NCBI GenBank assembly: GCA_905478995.1
Contig: CAJQKT010000022.1
Span: forward strand, 20,807 to 84,806
DNA length: 64,000 bases
Source: an uncultured Pseudomonadales bacterium
GTDB taxonomy: Bacteria > Pseudomonadota > Gammaproteobacteria > Pseudomonadales > UBA7434
Reading direction: 5' to 3'
The translations under genes were made by a program, and so were the position numbers. The notes under the pieces are model-generated. The model worked only from the letters and a program-made list of their open reading frames with translations, was not told the DNA's origin and did not search any database. Below are positions 56,177-64,000 of the stretch, piece by piece. Each line of letters starts with the position of its first letter. The stretch's first letter is position 1.

Positions 56177-57016
56177 CTAGTAATCGTAACCGGGGTTCTG
56201 GCGACTTAATTTACGCAATAGACCAGGCCAAACTAGATTGTCTCCAATGCCCTGTGTGAATGCGCCTTGAGCCTGCTCGCCCACACGATGGCCCATATCT
56301 TCAGTTTCTTCATGCAAGTGCTCAGCCCCACCGGCGGCTTGAGCTAAAATTTGCGTTTTGCAGGCATTTTCTAAGAGATACATACGCAAAAAACTGATGG
56401 CGCAATTAGGGCCTACAGTCAGCGTGCCGTGGTTGCGCAATATCAACAGGCTCTTGCTGCCCAAATCGGCAACCAAACGCTCGCGCTCATCAAGGTCTAG
56501 GGCAATGCCTTCGTAATCGTGGTAAGCAAGGTCATCATAAACCTGCATTGAAAATTGGGTGTAACGACGCAGCCCCTCTTTTTGCACTGACACAGCAATG
56601 CCATAGGGCGTGTGCACATGAATCACGCAGCCGGCATCTTCGCGCGCACTGTGTACGGCCGAGTGAACCGTAAAACCCGCAGGATTAATAAAATAGGGCG
56701 TGTCGCTTTTTATGTTGCCGTCTAAGTCAATTTTGACCAAGCTTGAGGCCGTCATCTCATCAAACATAACGCCATAGGGGTTTATTAAAAATCGTTCATG
56801 TCCGTCTTCATCGGGCAGTCGCAAAGAAATATGTGTAAACACCAGGTCTGTCCAACCGTACAGCGCCACAAGCCGATAGGTTGCGGCCAATTCGAGTCGC
56901 GCTTGCCACTCGGCTGCAGACACGGAGTCTTGCAAGCGAGGAATTTTAGACGGATCTGGAATATCGAATCCCATGGCTTTGCCGGTTACCTGATCGAGCT
57001 TTTGCATGTTTATCAT
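56177..57016 (-). CDS. Class II aldolase/adducin family protein
   Basis: A 279-residue zinc protein of the fuculose-1-phosphate aldolase/adducin family. The metal ligands are seen in VIHVHTPYG near residue 143 and RNHGTLTVG near 201; the catalytic Glu counterpart lies in the FDEMTASSLVKID region near 88. This subfamily includes many uncharacterised enzymes, so a carbonyl-substrate aldol reaction is only inferred. The start is uncertain between 57025, 57016 and 57007. Confidence 0.85.
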   Translation of the reverse strand: MINMQKLDQVTGKAMGFDIPDPSKIPRLQDSVSAAEWQARLELAATYRLVALYGWTDLVFTHISLRLPDEDGHERFLINPYGVMFDEMTASSLVKIDLDGNIKSDTPYFINPAGFTVHSAVHSAREDAGCVIHVHTPYGIAVSVQKEGLRRYTQFSMQVYDDLAYHDYEGIALDLDERERLVADLGSKSLLILRNHGTLTVGPNCAISFLRMYLLENACKTQILAQAAGGAEHLHEETEDMGHRVGEQAQGAFTQGIGDNLVWPGLLRKLSRQNPGYDY

Positions 57017-57161
57017 TAACCTCATTCATACAGCAGTAGTTAGCGAACGATAGTATCAGTTTACCGCCCAGCTGAGAACATCGCGCCCGCCGTTGTTAAG
57101 TTAAAATGGCGACGTTATGGGGCTCACAAACAGCGGGCTAGATTGCAGAGCTAAAGCCTTC

Positions 57162-57197
57162 CACACAGCCTCACACACAGCCTCACACACAGCCTCA
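57162..57197. repeat. Three perfect 12-base tandem units CACACAGCCTCA
   Basis: Three uninterrupted copies end three bases before the stop codon of the M20 peptidase gene. They lie in the gap toward the aldolase gene and have no clear role; slippage is the likely origin. Confidence 0.9.
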
Positions 57198-57199
57198 AA

Positions 57200-58645
57200 T
57201 TAGGGTTTAGCGACGGCCAACACAAGTTGTTCAGTAAAATCGATAGCCCTTAACAAGCTATCGGTGGCCAAGCGTTCGTTGGTCGCGTGGATCGAGCGAC
57301 TGTCGCTCATAGACACGCGGTAGGCACGAAAGCGATAAACCTCGTCAGCCACAAGCTGATAGTGCCTCGTGTCGGTGGTTGCGGTGAGCATACCGGGCAC
57401 AATTAACGACTCCGGAAACACTCGCGCTGCCGCCTCGCTAATGCGTGCATAACCCTCGCCATTCAAGTCAGCCACCGGCGGGCTTTGCCCCCAAGAATCT
57501 AACTTCACTACAATGTTTTCATCGTCAATTAACTCAACGATAGAAGCCACTACTTCATCAACCTTATCGCCGGGGAGCAAACGCATATTCACCACCGCGT
57601 GCGCCTTTTGTGGCACCACGTTTTCTTTTACCCCGCTATCTAACATCGTCACAGCCGAGGTAGAACGCACCAGCGCGTTATTGGTTCTGTCACCCGCCAT
57701 TTGATGTGCAATGGGAATAGCCCCTAGCCATTGATTACGCATCAGCCAGCCAGTTAGCCCACCCACCTCCGGCCCCATCACCCGCAGCATGTCGGTTACC
57801 GGCTCAACCAGCTTAACTGGCAAAGGATTGTCGTGGATTTTCGTTACCGCTCGAGCCAAACTCACCGCGGCATTATTGCGCGGCGGAATAGATGAATGGC
57901 CGCCCTCACCGGAAGCATTTAGGTGCAGTGTGATATAAGTTTTTTCCGCCAAGCCCACTAGCGCCATCGACTTGCCAGCCAACATCGGATTATCGGGCAA
58001 CACAATACCGCCCTCACCTACCATGTAGGCAAACTTAACCCCGCGCTCGTGCAGTGCGCTGGCCACCACAGCCGCGCCCTGATGTCCGCCAATTTCTTCG
58101 TCATGCACCATAGAAAAATACAGTGTGCGCTCGGGCGTATAACCCGCCGCTAACAGACGCTCTAGTGCTTCGAGACTGGTAATAACGGCCATTTTGTCAT
58201 CGAGTGCACCGCGCCCCCACAAATAGCCGTCGGCCACCACACCGGCAAACGGTGGATGCAGCCAATCTTGCAACGTACCTTGCTCAATAGGCACTACATC
58301 GTAGTGAGCATCTAACAATACCGGCGCCAATTCAGGCTGTGATCCACGCCAAGTTAATAGCAAACTGTAGTCGGAAAACCTTTCAGCGCTGAGCGTGCTA
58401 AACACGCGCGGGTAGGTTTGCTCAATAAATGCTAAAAAATCAGCAAACGCTTGATAATTGATCTTATCGGGATTTTGAAAACTCACTGTTTCAAAGCGCA
58501 GCGCCTCAGCCATACGCTCAACCGGCCCAGCGTGAACAGTACCAAAAAAAGCTAACACATAAGCTAAGCTAGAAAAAAACACCACCTTAAAAAAGCAATG
58601 CTTAGATTTTTTAACGCTTGCCAAAATGCTTAATCTACCGAGCAT
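57200..58645 (-). CDS. M20 family metallopeptidase (PM20D1-like), exported
   Basis: A 481-residue zinc peptidase with an N-terminal signal/anchor (FFKVVFFSSLAYVLAFFGTVHA, residues 18-39). Metal and catalytic residues are visible: VLLDAHYDVVPIE (first His and Asp), RGALDDKMAV (bridging Asp near residue 149), HDEEIGGHQGA (general-base Glu and metal Glu near 185) and a late His in SIHATNERLA. Members cleave N-acyl amino acids or dipeptides; the substrate is not fixed by sequence. The next gene begins just five bases upstream (58650), so it may share its transcript. Confidence 0.88.
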   Translation of the reverse strand: MLGRLSILASVKKSKHCFFKVVFFSSLAYVLAFFGTVHAGPVERMAEALRFETVSFQNPDKINYQAFADFLAFIEQTYPRVFSTLSAERFSDYSLLLTWRGSQPELAPVLLDAHYDVVPIEQGTLQDWLHPPFAGVVADGYLWGRGALDDKMAVITSLEALERLLAAGYTPERTLYFSMVHDEEIGGHQGAAVVASALHERGVKFAYMVGEGGIVLPDNPMLAGKSMALVGLAEKTYITLHLNASGEGGHSSIPPRNNAAVSLARAVTKIHDNPLPVKLVEPVTDMLRVMGPEVGGLTGWLMRNQWLGAIPIAHQMAGDRTNNALVRSTSAVTMLDSGVKENVVPQKAHAVVNMRLLPGDKVDEVVASIVELIDDENIVVKLDSWGQSPPVADLNGEGYARISEAAARVFPESLIVPGMLTATTDTRHYQLVADEVYRFRAYRVSMSDSRSIHATNERLATDSLLRAIDFTEQLVLAVAKP

Positions 58646-58649
58646 AAAA

Positions 58650-59630
58650 CTACTCCACCGCTAAAATTATTTTGCCGATATGTGCGCTACTTTCCATCAA
58701 AGCATGAGCGGCACCGGCCTCTGCTAGGGGAAACACTTTGGAAATAACAGGCACAATGTTACCTGCTGCAATTTTTGGCCAAATATGCGCCTTTAATGCG
58801 CTGGCAACCGAAGCTTTATAATCCGTCGAGCGAGGCCGCAATGTTGAGGCCGATAATGTGAGCCGCTTAGTGAGCACCGAGGCAAAATTAACACTCGCCT
58901 CAAAGCCATTTTGAAAATTAATGTTCGCAATACGACCATCAACTGCAGCCAACCGAATATTTTTTTGAATGTAGTCACCGCCCACCATATCGAGAATAAC
59001 ATCGACCCCACGACCCGCAGTAAATTCCTTAATTTCCTCAACAAAATCATCCGTTTTATAGTTGACTGCAAAAGCCGCACCGAGTTTTTCACAGGCTGCA
59101 CATTTTTCGGCCGAGCCTGCGGTGGCAAATACGGTAGCACCCTGCGCAACGGCCATTTGGATAGCCGACACACCAATGCCTGACGAGCCACCATGCACTA
59201 AAAAGGTTTCTCCTGCGGCCAGCGCCGCTCGCTCAAATACGTTAGACCACACCGTGAAAAAAGTTTCAGGCAAGCTCGCCGCCTCAATGAATGAAAGCTG
59301 ATCAGGCACTGGCAAACATTGCCCCGCCGGGACATTGACGTACTCGGCATAGCCGCCGCCATTAACCAAGGCACACACCTTGTCGCCTTTTTTCCAACCT
59401 TCTACCGCACTACCTAGCTCAGCGATGGTGCCCGCCACCTCAAGCCCCGGCAAGTCGGAGGCTCCTGGTGGCGCAGGATAGAGCCCCATCCGCTGAATAA
59501 CATCCGGCCGATTGACGCCTGCAGCAGCGACCGCAATAAGCACTTCGTCATCGGCAATAGCCGGAATAGCCCGCTCAGCCGGCACCAATACTTCGGGCCC
59601 TCCGGGGGTAGATATTTCAACAACTTTCAT
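58650..59630 (-). CDS. NAD(P)H-quinone oxidoreductase (zeta-crystallin/PIG3 type)
   Basis: A 326-residue zinc-free medium-chain dehydrogenase that reduces quinones or enones with NADPH. The catalytic-fold start AAGVNRPDVIQRMGLYPAPPG is near residue 34, and the cofactor motif VHGGSSGIGVSAIQMA near 143. Most PIG3-like enzymes are soluble and act in oxidative-stress protection. The ATG at 59630 fits the family. It lies upstream of the M20 peptidase with a four-base gap. Confidence 0.9.
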   Translation of the reverse strand: MKVVEISTPGGPEVLVPAERAIPAIADDEVLIAVAAAGVNRPDVIQRMGLYPAPPGASDLPGLEVAGTIAELGSAVEGWKKGDKVCALVNGGGYAEYVNVPAGQCLPVPDQLSFIEAASLPETFFTVWSNVFERAALAAGETFLVHGGSSGIGVSAIQMAVAQGATVFATAGSAEKCAACEKLGAAFAVNYKTDDFVEEIKEFTAGRGVDVILDMVGGDYIQKNIRLAAVDGRIANINFQNGFEASVNFASVLTKRLTLSASTLRPRSTDYKASVASALKAHIWPKIAAGNIVPVISKVFPLAEAGAAHALMESSAHIGKIILAVE

Positions 59631-59833
59631 ACAGTGAACTCCCTAAAATCATTTGGCAGAGTATGCCACCGCCATCACAAAAAAACCAAATTAAGGCTGT
59701 GTCTAAACCAACAGTAACATTTGAGTCAGCGACTCTTTTTTGTATTGGGTAGCAGCAACGCCAGTTAATCCGCTCGTGCAAGGCATCGTAAATGCCCCAG
59801 CGCTACTGAGCAGAAATACTTATTTTTCTTGAT

Positions 59834-60291
59834 ATGCGCACGGCCATTGCACTGGCTGACGGGCCCGGCCTACTGCATCCTAATCAAACCGCCTACAACA
59901 AAATGGGCGATATCTGACTGCCGGCTACTACCCAACAGTTTCGGCAATATCCAACACAGGCTATGTGTTAGCTGCCTACCTATGGAACTTAGACGATGCT
60001 ACGCACACTGGGACTGTTGCGTTAAATTGAAATGACGCCGCTTGCGAGCACAACAACGGCGGTGGCATGAGCATCAACCAAGCCGATATTGATACCAACC
60101 AAAGCTACTTTGTATGGGCACTGTTTAACCGCGGTGCGAATACCCGCATTAATTTAAGAGTTTTGATGGTTTTTAACGACAGTACCGACTGACCCACTGA
60201 AGCAAATGGAGCACTCTGGGGCAGCAACACTCAGCGCTGAGACAAAAGCAACTTTACTAGCGGTATAATCGTTTGCAGCAGATACAGTGAA
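59834..60291 (+). pseudogene. Decayed protein-like gene with in-frame TGA codons
   Basis: A protein-like reading can be traced on the plus strand: MRTAIALADGPGLLHP, then (after a one-base frame step near 59915, TG before ACT) TAGYYPTVSAISNTGYVLAAYLWN and onward to NTRINLRVLMVFNDSTD. In-frame stops lie at 60028, 60190 and 60238, and all three are TGA, where TGG (Trp) would give smooth sequence. The frame step is also explained by loss of one G from a TGG. I do not recognise the family. Chance open frames of this size in a non-coding stretch cannot be excluded by eye. Confidence 0.35.
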
Positions 60292-60301
60292 TATTCCCAG
60301 C

Positions 60302-61234
60302 CTATATATTATTATTCATAGCCAACTTTGGCGTTCGATCGGCTTTGTATAGGCCCCAATGTTTTTCAGGTTCAAAGGGATCACAGGAACCTTTCCAATT
60401 TTCATCAAAAGCCTCAAAATAATAGACCAGCACCTGCTCTTGCTCAGCCCAATCCATTAATTGCTGAAAATACTGTTTTTGATAAACTTCGTTGACCTTA
60501 TCGACATCAATGCCATGACCATTAGACGCAGTCGCCCAGCCAGCCTCCGTGATAACGATTTGAACATCGGGGTATGCTTGGGCAACGGCATTGTAGTTAT
60601 CAATGGTATAAGACAAGCCTTCCTGAATGCTTTTATATTCCCATACCGGATAAGTATGAATGGAAATAAAATCAATCTCGTCAACTAAAGGTTTCAACTT
60701 ATCTAACCAAGGAACATAGTTCTCACAAAACGTCACTGGCTGTCTAACAGCTGCTTTGAGTTGTTTTGCATAGGCACACAAACTATCAACCGGCACCATA
60801 TGGTCAGTCCAGCTAACCGAAGCCTCATTACCAATTGATACTGAACTTACAATATTTTTATAAGTGTTAGCGAGATTAATTAACTTACTAATTTCTGTTT
60901 GATTATGCTCTTTATTTTCCTGCAATTGCTCGGCAGTATACTCGGCTCCCCACGGACACTCAGGATTACTAAGCTCTGCAATAATATAGGCGCCTAACAT
61001 CACATCAAAAGGCATACCCTCTTTATTGATGACATCCAATACCATTTTAGAATGTGTATCACTGGCATATAAACGCAGCGACTCCCACCGGCCCTCTAAC
61101 ATGAGTAAATCTTGCTTGATCTCTTCGTGCGAGGGCAGTACATCCGAATCAGGACTTTGCCCGTCACGATAGCCTGAGTAACAAATGGCTTTTGTGTACG
61201 GAAGTACTGCAGATGATAAAACATTATTATTCAT
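60302..61234 (-). CDS. GH17-like beta-1,3-glucanase, second of a tandem pair
   Basis: A 310-residue (beta/alpha)8 glycoside hydrolase of family 17, which hydrolyses beta-1,3-glucan such as laminarin. The acid/base Glu is in VSIGNEASVSWTDH near residue 134, the nucleophile in QIVITEAGWATASNG near 226, and the FEAFDENWKG segment near 280 is typical. No signal peptide is visible, so it should be cytosolic or use another route. It follows the other GH17 by eight bases. A short direct repeat of its first codons (ATGAATAATAATR) recurs at its stop codon. Confidence 0.85.
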   Translation of the reverse strand: MNNNVLSSAVLPYTKAICYSGYRDGQSPDSDVLPSHEEIKQDLLMLEGRWESLRLYASDTHSKMVLDVINKEGMPFDVMLGAYIIAELSNPECPWGAEYTAEQLQENKEHNQTEISKLINLANTYKNIVSSVSIGNEASVSWTDHMVPVDSLCAYAKQLKAAVRQPVTFCENYVPWLDKLKPLVDEIDFISIHTYPVWEYKSIQEGLSYTIDNYNAVAQAYPDVQIVITEAGWATASNGHGIDVDKVNEVYQKQYFQQLMDWAEQEQVLVYYFEAFDENWKGSCDPFEPEKHWGLYKADRTPKLAMNNNI

Positions 61235-61242
61235 ATATTTAT

Positions 61243-62130
61243 TTACACGTATTTAAGTTTTTCGTCTTTGTCCCACAAACCCCAGTACGCACCAACGTCA
61301 CCTTCGGCGCCTACCTTCCATGACTCATCAAACGACGAAAAATAAAAAATATCGACGTCATCCGTTTGCGCCCAGTGCTGAGCATTAAGGAAGTAGCGAA
61401 TAGCATTCTCTTGCGAGGGCACTGCACCGTAAAACGTTTGGCCTTTGTTCGGCCAACCGGTTTCAGTAATAATGACTTTCTTGCCTGCGGCAACTTTCAC
61501 CGTGCGCCGATACATGTCTTTCATGTATAGAAGTGAATACTCAATTGCGCAACCCTCCCAAAAAGGATAGCAGTTAGCTAAGATAACGTCGCATATTTCA
61601 GTGATGGCTGGACGATCTTCAAATTCATAATACGCATCAACATAACCAACAGGAACACCCGGTGCGGCCACTTTAAAACGGCGAATATAATCAATTAGCT
61701 GAGCCTCCGTAAGGTCGTCTCGGTACATGACTTCATTGCCCACGGCAGCCACATCAACATAGCCATCTTGTGCCAGCTTAATCAGCGCTTCAATCTCAAG
61801 TTCATTCTTTTCTTCATCAGTGCCTAACCATGCACCTACTAATGTTTGGAGCCCCTGCTGCCTAGCAACCTTAGGAATTAACTCATTACCCTGTATGCAT
61901 GAAAAAGAACGCACCCACTGCACGTAGGGCTTAATGATCGTCATTCTGCGCTGCACCTGCGCCAAACTTAGCTCATCACCGGGCTTCTGCCCTTCTTCGT
62001 AAGCACTGAAACCGATGCCATGCATACCCCTGTCAGGGTTTGCCTTAAAATAATCGCTCAACTCCCCTATCTCTGCAGAGGACACGCTCATCCCTGAAAG
62101 GGACAATATTTTCCCGTCTCTTTTAGACAT
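61243..62130 (-). CDS. GH17-like beta-1,3-glucanase, first of a tandem pair
   Basis: A 295-residue family-17 enzyme paired with the next gene. The acid/base Glu is in VAAVGNEVMYRDDL near residue 131 and the nucleophile in KVIITETGWPNKGQ near 222, with FYFSSFDESWK near 263. It shares the overall plan with its neighbour but only modest identity by eye, so the pair is an old duplication or two independent family members. No signal peptide is seen. It is likely the promoter-proximal gene of the pair. Confidence 0.86.
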   Translation of the reverse strand: MSKRDGKILSLSGMSVSSAEIGELSDYFKANPDRGMHGIGFSAYEEGQKPGDELSLAQVQRRMTIIKPYVQWVRSFSCIQGNELIPKVARQQGLQTLVGAWLGTDEEKNELEIEALIKLAQDGYVDVAAVGNEVMYRDDLTEAQLIDYIRRFKVAAPGVPVGYVDAYYEFEDRPAITEICDVILANCYPFWEGCAIEYSLLYMKDMYRRTVKVAAGKKVIITETGWPNKGQTFYGAVPSQENAIRYFLNAQHWAQTDDVDIFYFSSFDESWKVGAEGDVGAYWGLWDKDEKLKYV

Positions 62131-62794
62131 TCACTTCATTACCTTGGTCAAATGGATTGGACTGAAGATGGCTCGCCTGAAATTACACGAGGCAGCAATA
62201 GAGAACTAGAGGCAAAAGCGCAACCGAGCAGCCTTACTAGCCAACGCCCGGATATTACGGGAGCGCCTGTAAACTTTCAATTCAGAGCACAACTTTTGAG
62301 GTGAGCTGCCTAAGTTACATGGTGAATCGCTAAACCTCACCGTATCACTGGCTCATTCTTACCCCGTCTAGTCCCTTTTGCGAGCCGCTACTTAATACAA
62401 GACTTGAGTGCAGCTCTAGGTTGCGGCCAACGGCATTGCAGATCAGCCGCCCCGAAAATATCAAGCCACTATTTAAGTGCGCCGTCACGCGTTAAGTGCG
62501 CCATTATCGCCCCGCGTAACGACATTGATACTATTTTGCTAACCCATCCATATACCATTGGTTTTAAATCCAAAGCTGAAATCCAAAACCTGTCGGATTA
62601 TTAAACAGCGCGCTCATCGGTAATCACGTGCTCAGAAGTCTAGAATTACGCTTAGATTTAGCCATAAGGCTAAGCCACTCTTACTTTGTAGTAACTCGAT
62701 ACTACATTCATGACATTGTCCAACATACTTAAACGAAATAGCGATTTTTAATCCTTATTCGGCTTTTTAGCGCTGTCGAATTATTGAACAGCTG

Positions 62795-62814
62795 TGAGAT
62801 GTTATATCATCTCA
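62795..62814. promoter_or_regulatory. Inverted repeat upstream of the sigma-54 promoter
   Basis: TGAGATG and CATCTCA form a seven-base inverted repeat with a six-base spacer (TTATAT), centred about 75 bases before the predicted transcription start. That is a normal place for the binding site of a sigma-54 enhancer-binding protein. Confidence 0.55.
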
Positions 62815-62855
62815 AAGCCTAGCAACGGCAGACCTCCATGGCATTTCCTGAGATT

Positions 62856-62869
62856 GGCATGAATGATGC
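62856..62869 (+). promoter_or_regulatory. Predicted sigma-54 (RpoN) promoter of the PEP-CTERM gene
   Basis: TTGGCATGAATGATGCTTAT contains GG at 62856-62857 and GC at 62868-62869 with exactly ten bases between, the hallmark of -24/-12 promoters. TGGCATG and ATGCT match the consensus well. Start of transcription would be near 62881, leaving a leader of about 48 bases with an AGGAGG ribosome site. Confidence 0.7.
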
Positions 62870-62928
62870 TTATTTGACCACACGAACTCATTTAAATTTT
62901 TTTCAACAAAACTTAGGAGGATTCAACC

Positions 62929-63561
62929 GTGAGAATGAAACCATTAATGAGTGCCTGCGCAATTGCACTAGCTGCAAGCAATGCCAATGCGGGCCTCATG
63001 GTAACCGTAGAAGCCGGAGGGCAACTAACGTCCACTCAAACTGGCGTGACGGAAGTCAACTTTAACGATGGAACCATAGGCTCTTACACTGATGGCACCT
63101 CATCGGATTACTCGATCTTTTCCCAATCACAAAGCGGATCGGCCCAGCCCTATGGTATAGATAGCAAATTTTTGAGTGTTCCCAATCCAAAGAGAAACGG
63201 TAGCGCTTCCTTTGAGCTAGATGGTGAATACAATTATTTCGGTTTGTACTGGGGTTCTGTTGACACTTACAACGGCATCGAATTTTTCCTAAACGGAGCT
63301 AGCGTGGGTGAGATCTGGGGTGGTGACGTAGAGCCTCCACTCCTTGCTGATGGTAATCAGGGCAGCTATACATCAAACCGGTACGTGAACTTCTTTTTCA
63401 ACGGTGGTGACACTTTTGACAGTATTACCTTGACGAGCAATGGTTTTGCTTTTGAGTCAGACAACCACGCCTATGGCAATGTTTCTGTTCCAGAACCCGG
63501 TTCGCTGGCTTTATTGGGCTTAGGTTTAGCGGGACTGGCATACAGCCGCCGTAAGAGCTAG
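62929..63561 (+). CDS. PEP-CTERM sorting domain protein
   Basis: A 210-residue secreted protein. The N-terminal signal peptide ends near SNANAG, and the C-terminus has the exosortase recognition region: VPEP, then a hydrophobic stretch (SLALLGLGLAGLAY) and a basic end (SRRKS). Exosortase/XrtA cuts such proteins at the surface, usually in exopolysaccharide-producing bacteria. The Gly/Ser/Asn-rich middle has no recognised fold. The GTG at 62929 is the best start because AGGAGG lies eight bases upstream. The exosortase gene is not in this window. Confidence 0.9.
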   Translation: MRMKPLMSACAIALAASNANAGLMVTVEAGGQLTSTQTGVTEVNFNDGTIGSYTDGTSSDYSIFSQSQSGSAQPYGIDSKFLSVPNPKRNGSASFELDGEYNYFGLYWGSVDTYNGIEFFLNGASVGEIWGGDVEPPLLADGNQGSYTSNRYVNFFFNGGDTFDSITLTSNGFAFESDNHAYGNVSVPEPGSLALLGLGLAGLAYSRRKS

Positions 63562-63924
63562 CACGCAACTCTGCACCCTGACACCTCCACGCCGTTGTTA
63601 TTGCAGCGGCCGTGGATTGTCCGTGCCAAGGGCGAGTAAACAGCCCGTTTTATGCCGCATCGGTTGACAAGCCGAGGCAAAATAATTACTGTAGTATTGT
63701 TGTTTGGATGGCATCCCCCAAGCCATTAGAGTCTCCCCCGGCTCATAGCGTTTGCAATCAACCCGTTACTCTGGAGTGCACGTTCGTTCGTTGTGTTTAA
63801 TAACGTCTGAATTTGTCCTCGCACGTAATATTTTGTTAGCAAGCGCGACATTGGAACAAATCTAATGTCAACGTTACCCCTGGAGAATTTGTTTTGTCTT
63901 AAATTCTTTTAGGGATCGTTTACT
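63562..63924. other. Gap after the PEP-CTERM gene
   Basis: About 360 bases without a credible gene. A CCACGCCG...CGGCCGTGG imperfect hairpin (63587-63615) follows the PEP-CTERM stop but lacks a T-run. It should include the promoter of the gene starting at 63925. Confidence 0.5.
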
Positions 63925-64000
63925 GTGAAAAAAATATCCACTCCACCTCTTAGCATGCTGCTCTTTTCGCTTGTAGCTAGCCCTAGCTCAGCTGTTTTCT
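63925..64000 (+). CDS. Start of a secreted protein, cut by window edge
   Basis: The last 76 bases open a frame from GTG 63925, about ten bases after an AGGGA site, encoding a signal-peptide-like start (MKKISTPPLSMLLFSLVASPSSA). The mature protein is outside the window, so its identity is unknown. Like the PEP-CTERM gene just upstream, it points to an exported product. Confidence 0.6.
   Translation, partial: MKKISTPPLSMLLFSLVASPSSAVF

Larger units (their letters stand above)
62131..62928. other. 798-base regulatory region between GH17 and PEP-CTERM genes
   Basis: No protein gene is credible; the 66-residue plus-strand frame at 62404-62604 has no ribosome site. The region contains the GH17 promoter (minus) and, at its right end, the sigma-54 promoter and 20-base palindrome of the PEP-CTERM gene. 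Confidence 0.6.

Noticed and set aside
60028..60240. Selenocysteine insertion at the TGA codons
   Set aside because: No hairpin of SECIS form is apparent after the TGAs, and Trp gives a better reading.
63704..63725. Second GG-N10-GC match (GG 63710-63711, GC 63722-63723)
   Set aside because: Spacing fits sigma-54, but the flanks do not match the consensus and it lies 200 bases before the next start.

Overview
The window looks like a chromosomal segment of a marine gammaproteobacterium, probably from the Cellvibrionales/Pseudomonadales side. This rests on gene content and order, not on a database search: lepA-lepB-DUF4845-rnc-era-recO, an algU(rpoE)-mucA-mucB-rseC block, relA-mazG, nadB back to back with the ygfX-sdhE/ygfZ locus, a Lys/Ala/Val-rich AlgP/H1-like protein, a PEP-CTERM protein and GH17 glucanases. 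I saw no rRNA, tRNA, CRISPR array, insertion sequence or prophage. Most genes are ordinary housekeeping genes, and roughly two thirds lie on the minus strand.

Layout. 1-4.6 kb: partial M18 aminopeptidase, a small conserved-looking protein, uppP, tsaB and mobA. 4.6-6 kb: histone-like repeat protein and an 850-base AT-rich gap. 6-11 kb: adk, mazG, relA and cysM. 11.3-17 kb: the recO-era-rnc-DUF4845-lepB-lepA block, preceded by a heptanucleotide repeat. 17.3-20.5 kb: envelope-stress regulon rseC, mucB, mucA and rpoE, with no mucD/degP gene next to it. 21-25 kb: nadB, ygfX, sdhE and ygfZ. 25-28 kb: HDOD protein, GDPD phosphodiesterase and two small proteins. 28-32.4 kb: a frameshifted secreted glycoside hydrolase and a DUF1800/DUF1501 pair. 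33-34.4 kb: CDP-alcohol phosphotransferase plus cytidylyltransferase. 34.4-40 kb: NMO-like oxidase, a broken thioesterase, Fe-type alcohol dehydrogenase, arfB, TerB-like protein and a DUF457 membrane protein. 40-46.7 kb: orphan ParA, recQ, small proteins, ferredoxin, acyl-CoA synthetase and nitroreductase. 46.7-51.5 kb: glutathione-dependent formaldehyde oxidation (fghA-frmA), an NTT/MFS-like carrier and a cytochrome b561-YceI fusion. 51.6-59.6 kb: RND efflux pair, class II aldolase, M20 peptidase and quinone oxidoreductase. 59.8-64 kb: a decayed gene, two tandem GH17 enzymes, a PEP-CTERM protein with a good sigma-54 promoter, and the start of another secreted protein.

How genes work together. 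The rpoE/mucA/mucB/rseC genes form the envelope-stress sensor. The GH17 pair and the broken clan GH-A enzyme point to beta-glucan (laminarin-type) use. The PEP-CTERM gene implies an exosortase and exopolysaccharide system elsewhere in the genome. FrmA and FghA form a formaldehyde detoxification operon. The CDP-alcohol/cytidylyltransferase pair could build an unusual phospholipid head group.

I found no clear large undescribed system. The points most worth a second look are the sigma-54/palindrome control of the PEP-CTERM gene, the decayed gene at 59.8-60.3 kb whose in-frame stops are all TGA, the lipid head-group pair with an expanded active-site loop, and the homopolymer frameshifts in two genes.
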